NCBI GenBank assembly: GCA_016936785.1
Contig: JAFGXE010000002.1
Span: 1 to 5,035 of the forward strand
From: Alphaproteobacteria bacterium
GTDB lineage: Bacteria > Pseudomonadota > Alphaproteobacteria > Rs-D84 > NBLK01
DNA: 5,035 bases
Direction of reading: 5' to 3'
In this document: in pieces, positions 1 to 5,035 of the stretch
Layout of the letters: the number at the start of each line of letters is the position of its first letter
Numbering within the stretch: position 1 is the first letter of the stretch
Notes under the pieces: generated by a model
The model's input: only the letters and a program-made list of their open reading frames with translations
Databases searched by the model: none
What the model was told of the DNA's origin: nothing
Position numbers and translations under genes: made by a program

Positions 1-1017
1 AAAAAAGCAATGCGTCAGCAAGATTATCAAAGACAAAATAGAAATTCTTCTCAACAAGCACAATTGAATCAATTTCAAACGCTTGCAGATACAGGGCTGT
101 ATTTAGGCCTTTCTTTAAGCAAAGGACAATATAGTGGGACTCTTAAGTCTCAATATTGTGATCCAGAACTCCCAGGAAATTGTAATGAAGGGTCTAGTGC
201 AAACCAAAGCTCAACAGGAATGGGATTAACATTTGGTGTCGCTGTCTCGTCTGCAACACGTATTGAATTAACATACACAAAATATGCAGATCTTTCGTAT
301 GGAGATACGGCAAGTCATAGTGATTATTTTGGATCGCGAGATTTACGTGTATCTGGGGGAGACATTGAATCAAATGTTCTCATGGGAAGCTTCTTTTATA
401 GCTTAGAAGATATTTTCGGAAACTTCTCAGGCGGAAAACTTGTGCCATATTTCGGATTTGGTGTGGGACTAGCCTTTAATACCATTAGTGAATACACAAT
501 TTATGATGATTATGGACCAGATTTAGACAATCGCTGTTTAGGTACTTCGACCACCCCCGTGATGGAATATGTTTCGGATGGATGGTATGTTTATGATGAT
601 GGCATCCACGATGTTGGCGTTTTGTGTGATTATGTTGTCGATAGTGAAACAACTTATGCTGGGGATACTGTTCAATCACTCGCTTGGGGAGTGGAATTGG
701 GTTTAACCTGGAAAATGCAGAACCAAATGTATATTGATTTTTATTTCCGTTATAATAATTTAGGAAATATTGAGAATAGTGGCATGGTCGTGAATGACCA
801 ATGGATTATGGACTATTACGACACTGGAGAATACTATGATCAGGCGGGAAACGATTATGATTTCTTAATTGATGAATCAGACCCTATAAACGAATCTGAT
901 GATGATATTATGGTTGGCGTAGAAGAAGTAAATGATGTTCGTGCTTTTTATGATGGCAAAGAATCCACAAATCTTTCAATCACTGAATTCGGTGTCAAAT
1001 TCCGCTTGATGTTCTAA
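1..1017 (+). CDS. Outer-membrane beta-barrel protein, 5' end outside the window
   Basis: The frame is open to the left edge. The first ATG (position 10) has no ribosome binding site and no signal peptide follows it, so the true start lies upstream. Numbered from that ATG, 335 residues are visible. A Gln/Asn-rich lead (1-27) is followed by eight candidate amphipathic strands at about 29-43, 69-81, 84-98, 120-133, 144-163, 223-236, 240-254 and 321-335. The protein ends in FGVKFRLMF; a terminal aromatic residue is the usual signal for outer-membrane insertion by the Bam complex. PYFGFGVGLAF (147-157) resembles the strand seen in OmpA-like and Msp2/P44/WSP-type surface barrels. The loops after strands 5 and 7 are long and rich in Asp, Glu and Tyr. 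The only cysteines, 50/58 and 176/206, fall in two predicted outer loops and could form disulfides. The fold is inferred from strand pattern; the exact family and function are unknown. A structural or adhesive surface protein is more likely than a large porin. Confidence 0.8.
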   Translation, partial: KKAMRQQDYQRQNRNSSQQAQLNQFQTLADTGLYLGLSLSKGQYSGTLKSQYCDPELPGNCNEGSSANQSSTGMGLTFGVAVSSATRIELTYTKYADLSYGDTASHSDYFGSRDLRVSGGDIESNVLMGSFFYSLEDIFGNFSGGKLVPYFGFGVGLAFNTISEYTIYDDYGPDLDNRCLGTSTTPVMEYVSDGWYVYDDGIHDVGVLCDYVVDSETTYAGDTVQSLAWGVELGLTWKMQNQMYIDFYFRYNNLGNIENSGMVVNDQWIMDYYDTGEYYDQAGNDYDFLIDESDPINESDDDIMVGVEEVNDVRAFYDGKESTNLSITEFGVKFRLMF

Positions 1018-1042
1018 AGACGGATGATCTGTTTTTAAAAAC

Positions 1043-1077
1043 TGTCATTTCGAAAGGCTTTCGCCTGAGAAATCTCC
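1043..1077. repeat. TGTCATTTCG-headed intergenic palindromic element
   Basis: The element starts TGTCATTTCG and ends GAGAAATCTCC. It contains the perfect inverted repeat CGAAAG-G-CTTTCG (1051-1063), and its outer arms ATTTC and GAAAT can also pair. From memory, elements of the form GTCATTTCG...GAGAAATCTC are frequent intergenic repeats in several bacterial groups. Only one copy of this exact sequence lies in the window, so calling it a repeat rests on resemblance to that family and to the two elements that follow. Confidence 0.5.
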
Positions 1078-1124
1078 CTCCAACATCCGTGAACTTTCTT
1101 TTTTGACTCTCTGCTCCAAACTTG

Positions 1125-1152
1125 TGTCATCCCGGACTTGATCTGGGATCTC
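1125..1152. repeat. TGTCATCCCGGACTTGATC-type alphaproteobacterial palindromic element
   Basis: The element begins TGTCATCCCGGACTTGATC and ends GGGATCTC. The arms ATCCCGGA (1129-1136) and TCTGGGAT (1142-1149) form an eight-pair stem with one G-T wobble around the loop CTTGA. I recall very similar sequences scattered through intergenic DNA of many Alphaproteobacteria. It is the best phylogenetic hint in the spacer. It might act as a transcript-end hairpin for the upstream gene, but no T-run follows it. Confidence 0.6.
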
Positions 1153-1159
1153 ACCGTCT

Positions 1160-1194
1160 TGTCATCTCGACTAAGTGAACGCATGGAAAGATCC
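1160..1194. repeat. TGTCATCTCGACT-headed intergenic element
   Basis: This is the third element in the series. It starts TGTCATCTCGACTAAGTGAA and ends GGAAAGATCC. Only the short outer arms ATCT (1164-1167) and AGAT (1189-1192) pair, so the hairpin is degenerate. The head (TGTCAT, then YYCG) and the tail (purines, then GATC or ATCTC) match the layout of the other two elements, suggesting one broad family. Confidence 0.4.
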
Positions 1195-1225
1195 ATCTTT
1201 CTATCATCATGACCGTAAAAATTCC

Positions 1226-1254
1226 TTGATTTCTGCTAAAAATAGCGCTAAACT
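1226..1254 (+). promoter_or_regulatory. Weak candidate promoter for the ABC transporter gene
   Basis: TTGATT (1226-1231) and TAAACT (1249-1254) are separated by exactly 17 bases. Each matches four of six positions of the sigma-70 consensus. They lie about 100 bases before the ABC start codon, in the only spacer that could hold its promoter. In AT-rich DNA such matches arise by chance, so this is a low-confidence suggestion. Confidence 0.2.
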
Positions 1255-1297
1255 GCGGTTTGTTTCACAATGGAGGAAAGAATGAATTTTGTTTTTA

Positions 1298-1313
1298 TAT
1301 CTTAACTAAGATA
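1298..1313. promoter_or_regulatory. Perfect inverted repeat, possible operator in the ABC gene leader
   Basis: TATCTTAACTAAGATA consists of seven-base arms TATCTTA and TAAGATA that are exact reverse complements around the two-base centre AC. It lies 39 bases before the ABC start codon, in the expected untranslated leader. The half-site sequence and the 16-base span resemble operators of some MarR-family repressors that control exporters (TATCTTG-type half sites, from memory). A two-base loop cannot fold well as RNA, so a dimeric DNA-binding protein is the more natural reader. No regulator gene is visible in the window. Confidence 0.3.
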
Positions 1314-1352
1314 CATAACGCTCTAAAAAATAAAAACAAATAAGGATTCATT

Positions 1353-3119
1353 ATGTCTCAAATACCTCCAAAAACCGTGATCGGTTATTCATGGTTTATC
1401 ATCAAAAAATATAAATGGCTTTTCTTTATTTCAGGGATAACACTCTCGTTTTTCCGTCTTGGGAATGGATTTGTGTTTCCTTGGCTTGTCAGCGCGATGA
1501 CTGGTGCCATTGAAAACTACTCCGGAAACAAAGAACTTTTTATTCCTGAAGTGGGGAAATATTTTATCTATATCCTCGTTGCACATATATCTTCTGAGCT
1601 ACTAGTATGGGCAGGAATACTAGGCAGAAAATACTATATTCCCAGAATGAAAGTTGATTCAGACAACTTTTTGTTTTCATACATTCAAAAACATTCACAA
1701 CAATATTTTTCATCTGAAATGTCAGGAAAACTTGCCTCTAAAATCACAGATATTTCAGGATCTATGCGCAATTTTAATCAAGTACTGTTTTGGACACTTC
1801 TGCCTTTAGTTGTCTTAATCCCAGTCAATTTGTTTACATTTTTTCAAATCTCTTCCATTGTTGCAACTTTAACCACAATCTGGATTGTATTTCACATTGG
1901 ACTCGTATGTTCACAAATAAAAAAATGGAACACTGTCAATAAAGATCATGCTGAAATACGCTCTAAATCCTCAGGGGCAATTGTTGACACAATTTCTAAT
2001 TTTTCAATTGTTAAATTATTTAGCGGACGCATCTTTGAACAAAATCGATTGGCACAACTTCAAAAAAAAGAAAGACTCGCTCACGTGAGAGCTTGGAATA
2101 CTGTCAATAACATGATGTGGAAATTAGATGTCGTTTATTTAGCGCTGTATGGGGGTATTCTCTTTTTCCTCGGATATGGCTTCATGAATGGCACACTTAA
2201 AGCTTCGGAAATCATTTTTATCTTCATGGCGAAAGAAGCCATTGCTCGAGTTGTTTGGGATTTTACTTGGACAATTCCCGATTTTGTTTCATCTGTTGGA
2301 ACAATGGATGCAGCGTTAAAAACGCTCCTTAAACCACGCACCGTTCAAGATATTGAAGGGGCAAAGCCTTTACAGATTACGGCTGGGAAAATCCAAACAA
2401 AATCACTCGGATTTAAATACAAAAAAGAATATGTTTTCAAAAACTTAAATCTTTCGATTAATGCTGGAGAAAAGATCGGTCTGGTTGGATTATCTGGAGC
2501 AGGGAAGTCGACACTTGTAAATCTCATGTTGCGTTTATATGACCTCGACAAGGGAAGCATTGAAATCGACGGACAAGACATTTCTAAAGTTCAACAAGAA
2601 ACCTTACGAAAACAAATTGCAATGGTCTCTCAGGATAACTCTCTTTTTCACCGGACACTTGCCGAAAATATTAAGTACGGGAAACCCAATGCGACACAAA
2701 AAGAAGTCGAAAAGGCTGCTAAACTCGCACATGCACATGATTTTATTCTGACTCTTGATAAAAAATATCAGTCAAAAGTAGGGGAACGCGGGATAAAACT
2801 TTCAGGCGGACAACGTCAACGCATTGCAATCGCACGGGCGTTTTTGAAAGATGCGCCAATTCTAATCCTAGACGAGGCAACATCTGCACTTGATACAGAA
2901 ACAGAAAAAGTCATTCAAGAAAGTCTCACAACTTTGATGAGAGGACGGACAACCATCGCGATTGCCCATAGACTTTCAACACTTCTTGAAATGGATCGCA
3001 TTATTGTGCTGGATAAAGGACAAATAAAAGAGCAGGGAAGCCATACCGACCTTTTGAAGAAAAAAGGGCTTTATGCGAAACTCTGGAAAATGCAGTCTGG
3101 TGGTTTTTTACCGGAATAA
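1353..3119 (+). CDS. ABC exporter half-transporter (membrane domain fused to ATPase)
   Basis: This 588-residue protein has the full length and order of an MsbA/ABCB-type exporter and should act as a homodimer in the inner membrane, using ATP to move a substrate outward. Six hydrophobic segments lie at about 22-42, 69-90, 144-164, 167-187, 260-280 and 284-306. The nucleotide-binding domain is complete: A-loop aromatic Y356, Walker A GLSGAGKST (379-387), Q-loop Q427 in VSQD, signature LSGGQ (483-487), Walker B ILILDE (503-508) with catalytic E508, D-loop SALD (511-514) and switch histidine H539 in AHRLS. The start is supported by AAGGA (1342-1346), six bases before the ATG. It stands alone: 335 bases follow the upstream gene and 76 precede the next, so it is probably monocistronic. 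An inverted repeat in the leader may regulate it. The substrate (lipid, drug or peptide) cannot be told from sequence, and there is no N-terminal peptidase domain. Confidence 0.95.
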   Translation: MSQIPPKTVIGYSWFIIKKYKWLFFISGITLSFFRLGNGFVFPWLVSAMTGAIENYSGNKELFIPEVGKYFIYILVAHISSELLVWAGILGRKYYIPRMKVDSDNFLFSYIQKHSQQYFSSEMSGKLASKITDISGSMRNFNQVLFWTLLPLVVLIPVNLFTFFQISSIVATLTTIWIVFHIGLVCSQIKKWNTVNKDHAEIRSKSSGAIVDTISNFSIVKLFSGRIFEQNRLAQLQKKERLAHVRAWNTVNNMMWKLDVVYLALYGGILFFLGYGFMNGTLKASEIIFIFMAKEAIARVVWDFTWTIPDFVSSVGTMDAALKTLLKPRTVQDIEGAKPLQITAGKIQTKSLGFKYKKEYVFKNLNLSINAGEKIGLVGLSGAGKSTLVNLMLRLYDLDKGSIEIDGQDISKVQQETLRKQIAMVSQDNSLFHRTLAENIKYGKPNATQKEVEKAAKLAHAHDFILTLDKKYQSKVGERGIKLSGGQRQRIAIARAFLKDAPILILDEATSALDTETEKVIQESLTTLMRGRTTIAIAHRLSTLLEMDRIIVLDKGQIKEQGSHTDLLKKKGLYAKLWKMQSGGFLPE

Positions 3120-3121
3120 GA

Positions 3122-3140
3122 ATACAGTCTTGTATCTTTT
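3122..3140 (+). terminator. Weak hairpin plus T-run after the ABC gene
   Basis: ATACA (3122-3126) pairs with TGTAT (3131-3135) around the loop GTCT, followed by CTTTT. It begins three bases after the stop codon. A five-pair, AT-rich stem with only four Ts is weak, but its position is right for an intrinsic terminator. Confidence 0.25.
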
Positions 3141-3195
3141 GTAAAAAATTTCATCTAGTTTTCTTTTTCTATTCATTTAAACAAAAGGAGAAAAA

Positions 3196-3540
3196 ATGGA
3201 TATTTCATCTATGTTATTAAGTATGGGACTCAATATGACTTCAAATGCACTCTATGATTTTATAAAAGGGCGCGCAAAAAGCAAAAGACCGACTAAGGAC
3301 GAAGTGACTCAAATTGTAGGAGATCTTATTCAAATACACGGTGCAAATGTCTCATCAGAAGATGATTATTCGTTTGTTTAGCTTTGAAAATGGTTATTTG
3401 GATTTAAATGATGTAAATATTTTTTCAGAAGATGCTATTTTATATAAGTCTGAAAATGGCGGGAAAATTTCTTTGCGCAATTTAAATTCAAAAACACCCA
3501 ACACTCAAATCCGCCTTGGAAGAAATGCATGTGCAAATAT
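3196..3540 (+). pseudogene. Small protein of unrecognised family, interrupted by a frameshift
   Basis: A good AGGAG (3186-3190), five bases before the ATG, marks a genuine gene start. The first frame codes 61 residues, beginning MDISSMLLSMGLNMTSNALY, and stops at 3379-3381. The text that fits as its continuation lies in the next frame. Skipping one base near 3364 joins ...HGANVSSED to IIRLFSFENGYLDLNDVNIF, and the reading stays protein-like to about 3540 (...TQIRLGRNACANMN). The frame change must fall between 3320 and 3378, between the stops of the two frames. The reconstructed product of about 115 residues has an N-terminal hydrophobic or amphipathic helix, a basic linker (GRAKSKRPTK), a helical middle and a strand-rich C-terminal half with Asn-rich turns. 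It vaguely resembles small uncharacterised bacterial proteins with this layout, but I cannot name a family. Its 3' end runs into methyltransferase remnants, so the C-terminus may be lost too. Alternatively, the 61-residue form could be the true product. Confidence 0.5.
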
Positions 3541-3542
3541 GA

Positions 3543-3755
3543 ACTCATTATCCATTAAAGCTTTGGAGCAAAAGCATCCTAAAAGGCAAAGAAAAGGATC
3601 AAAGCGTTCAGCTTTTGGATTATTTGCTCCGCTTTCTTCACGCCTATGATTTTGAAACGGAAGGCAAAAACAATCCAATCAAAAAAGAAAGTGCCAGCCT
3701 GATCAACGCTTCCGTGCTTGGAAAAATCTTTGAAAAGATCAATGGATACAAAGAC
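3543..3755 (+). pseudogene. Methyltransferase remnant, segment A (linker before the SAM domain)
   Basis: This frame opens after a stop at 3540-3542 and has no good start codon or ribosome binding site. About 71 residues are readable, including LLDYLLRFLHAYDFETEG and then LINASVLGKIFEKINGYKDG. I recognise the second block as the conserved lead into the FTPG motif in Type IIG enzymes. Beyond about 3756 this frame turns to nonsense and ends at 3801-3803, while the expected continuation (SYFTPGYITEYICREAIE) sits in the next frame. The first 10-20 codons may derive from the junction with the small upstream gene. Confidence 0.7.
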
Positions 3756-3756
3756 G

Positions 3757-4410
3757 GGATCATACTTCACACCCGGCTATATCACAGAATACATTTGCCG
3801 TGAAGCGATAGAGCCTGCTGTGATTGAAAAATTCAATGAAGTTAAAAAATGGAAATGCAAAAGCCTAGAAGATATTGAAAACAAAATTGATGACATCAAA
3901 GAAGCCAATGAGATCATCAATTCAATTAAAATTTGTGATCCGGCGGTGGGTTCCGGACATTTCCTTGTATCGGCTTTAAACGAGATTATACGCATTAAAT
4001 CCTATCTGGGTATCCTGCATTATTTTGACGGTCGCCGTATCAAAGATTGGGAAATCAACGTCAAAGACGATGAGCTGATCATCATCAATGATGAGGGCGA
4101 CATCTTTGAGTATCAGCCAAAAAGTAAAGAAGCCTCTCGTCTTCAACAAGCACTCTTCCACGAAAAAGAAGCGATTATTGAGAACTGCTTATTCGGGATT
4201 GATATTAACCCAAAATCTGTGGATATCTGCCGTCTGCGTTTATGGATTGAGCTTTTGAAAAATACCTATTACAAAAACTATGATCCAACGGCGGACTATA
4301 ACGATTTGGAAACACTTCCCAATATTGATATTAACATCAAGTGCGGCAATTCGCTGGTGCATAAAATCGCCATAGATAAAACCAAGAATACAATCTCAAA
4401 AGCGATTTAA
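3757..4410 (+). pseudogene. Methyltransferase remnant, segment B (SAM-binding half)
   Basis: This is the longest uninterrupted piece. The frame is formally open from a TTG at 3718, but residues encoded before about 3757 are out of register with the gene. It carries SYFTPGYITEYICREAIE (motif X region), IKICDPAVGSGHFLVSALNE (motif I, the glycine loop that binds S-adenosylmethionine), LFGIDINPKSVDICRLRLWI (motif II, whose acidic residue contacts the cofactor) and IKCGNSLVHK (motif III region). Between motifs I and II lies an insertion of about 70 residues rich in Asp, Glu and Ile. The frame ends in an unrelated SKAI and TAA at 4408-4410. Alone it lacks the catalytic NPPY. Confidence 0.75.
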
Positions 4411-5035
4411 AACGCTATAGAGAGCTGGTAAAAGAATATGTGCATGCCAATGATAAAAGTAAAAAGCGTGATATTGAAGCTCATATTAAACGCATAAAAA
4501 ATCAGATTTATCATGCAGCTGCAACTCTGTTCTCCGGCATAGATGACCGCTTTGAAACCAAACTTGATATTTATGATAACGCATTTGAATGGCGTATAGA
4601 ATTCCCACAAGTTTTAGATGAAAAAGGAAATTTCATCGGCTTTGATGCAGTGATTGGCAACCCGCCTTATGGTGCCACAATCACTAAAGAAGAACAAAAT
4701 TATTTTATAGAACAGTATAAATCAGCTTCCTATAAATTAGATACATATGCCTTATTTATGGAGTTAATGATCAACATATCTAGGCAAAATCGTTTTATAG
4801 GATTTATTGTTCCCTATACTTGGTTAAGTATTCAACAACACCGAAAATTAAGAGAAATATTATTAAAACAAAATATTATGCAAATAATTGATTTGCCAAC
4901 AAAGATATTTGAAGGAGCAGATTTAGATACTGTAATAACAATCATTCAAGAGGGAAATAGTACGAAAAAGATATCTATAGGAGAGATTGAAGATCAAAAC
5001 ATAAAAATCTCAAAAGCTATTGATACAAAGCCAAT
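4401..5035 (+). pseudogene. Methyltransferase remnant, segment C (catalytic NPPY and start of the target-recognition part)
   Basis: This stretch has no ATG near its beginning and no stop before the window ends, so it is easily overlooked. Its frame is open from 4380 and fits the gene from 4401: SDLKRYRELVKEYVHANDKS, a helical charged linker, then FDAVIGNPPYGATITKEEQN with the catalytic NPPY of adenine-N6 methylases at 4659-4670. FIGFIVPYTWLSIQQHRKLR follows, typical of the Eco57I domain, and then IIDLPTKIFEGADLDTVITI, where such proteins run on towards the target-recognition region. It is 211 codons long and cut by the window edge. Joining it to segment B needs one extra A in the AAAA run at 4398-4401, giving ISKSDLKRY. 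Base composition becomes much more AT-rich just after NPPY. Confidence 0.75.

Larger units (their letters stand above)
1018..1352. other. Intergenic spacer with repeat-like elements and the ABC gene leader
   Basis: I see no convincing gene in these 335 bases. The left part (1043-1194) holds three successive TGTCAT-headed elements, described separately. Before them is a 12-base perfect palindrome, GTTTTTAAAAAC (1031-1042), which has no GC stem and no T-run beyond it, so I do not call it a terminator. The right part (about 1200-1352) is the leader of the ABC transporter gene. It contains a weak promoter candidate, a small palindrome TAGCGCTA (1243-1250), a seven-codon reading frame with a good ribosome binding site (1282-1305) and an inverted repeat (1298-1313). 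Confidence 0.7.
3543..5035 (+). pseudogene. Type IIG (Eco57I-like) restriction-modification protein, 5'-truncated, frameshifted, running off the right edge
   Basis: Three stretches in two alternating frames together read as one class I, SAM-dependent DNA adenine-N6 methyltransferase of the Type IIG restriction-modification kind. Family members are usually about 1,000 residues or more, with an N-terminal PD-(D/E)XK nuclease, a methylase core and a C-terminal target-recognition region. In the order of the DNA the core motifs are FTPGY (3766-3780), DPAVGSG (3937-3957), GIDIN (4195-4209), GNSL (4345-4356) and NPPY (4659-4670). Frame breaks lie at about 3753-3759 (one extra base, probably in GGG) and about 4398-4401 (one base missing, probably from an A-run). 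The N-terminal part, including any nuclease, is absent: the last stop in the first frame is at 3540-3542, only about 65 residues before the LINASVLG block. The sequence is open at the right edge. As read, no full-length enzyme can be made. A BREX-type PglX methylase is a less likely relative. Confidence 0.8.

Noticed and set aside
485..679. 64-residue minus-strand open frame inside the barrel gene
   Set aside because: It is His-rich, low-complexity text antisense to the Asp/Tyr-rich loops, with no ribosome binding site: a shadow of the real gene.
1031..1042. GTTTTTAAAAAC palindrome as a terminator for the barrel gene
   Set aside because: The stem would be almost all A-T with no loop, and no T-run follows. 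It could be chance in AT-rich DNA.
1018..1352. tRNA, small RNA or CRISPR-like array in the spacer
   Set aside because: The three elements are not equal-length direct repeats with regular spacers, and I found no cloverleaf or T-loop sequence.
2135..2751. Short open frames on either strand inside the ABC transporter gene
   Set aside because: They overlap the conserved ATPase and membrane regions, and none has a start signal or family-like sequence.
3615..3803. An independent 62-residue protein starting at ATG 3615
   Set aside because: Its first half is methyltransferase segment A, and its last 16 residues are the out-of-frame reading after the frameshift. There is no ribosome binding site.
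4398..4412. Possible programmed -1 ribosomal frameshift at AAAA or TTTAAAA near the end of segment B
   Set aside because: The TTTAAAA run is not in the frame needed for a -1 slip from the upstream reading (the zero frame reads ATT TAA), and TCA AAA does not re-pair well one base back. I see no clear stem-loop just downstream. A plain one-base loss from the A-run explains it better.
4407..4610. 67-residue minus-strand frame opposite segment C
   Set aside because: The plus strand here encodes the recognisable methyltransferase continuation leading to NPPY, so the minus-strand frame is a shadow.

Overview
This window is AT-rich DNA, roughly 35-40% GC by eye. It probably comes from a Gram-negative bacterium and most likely an alphaproteobacterium, perhaps a host-associated one. 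Three observations suggest this. The first gene encodes an outer-membrane beta-barrel ending in phenylalanine. The spacer after it holds short imperfect palindromes of the TGTCATCCCGGACTTGATC type, which I recall as common in alphaproteobacterial intergenic DNA. The general look is that of Rickettsiales/Holosporales-like genomes. No rRNA or other strong taxonomic marker is present, so this is an inference.

Layout, all on the + strand. (1) 1-1017: the 3' part of a gene for a small, probably eight-stranded outer-membrane barrel with long acidic Tyr/Asp-rich loops; its signal peptide lies to the left of the window. (2) 1018-1352: a 335-base spacer with three consecutive TGTCAT-headed repeat-like elements, then the leader of the next gene, which carries a perfect TATCTTA/TAAGATA inverted repeat. 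(3) 1353-3119: an intact 588-residue ABC exporter half-transporter with six membrane segments and a complete ATPase domain. (4) 3196-about 3540: a small gene of unrecognised family, with a good ribosome binding site but interrupted by a frameshift. (5) about 3543 to the right edge: the remains of a large Type IIG (Eco57I-like) restriction-modification protein. It has lost its N-terminal part and is split by two further frameshifts. The adenine-methyltransferase motifs (FTPG, DPAVGSG, GIDIN, GNSL, NPPY) are all still readable, but spread over reading frames.

The two left-hand genes are intact cell-envelope genes. The right-hand third looks like a decaying defence locus, where a headless methyltransferase gene abuts a broken small gene. 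The intact 588-codon frame next door makes uniformly poor sequencing a less likely explanation than gene decay, though homopolymer errors could account for two of the frameshifts. Composition drops sharply just after the NPPY motif, from about 38-41% to about 26% GC by hand count, which hints at a mosaic gene. I found no tRNA, rRNA, CRISPR array or insertion sequence, and nothing I can defend as a wholly new system.
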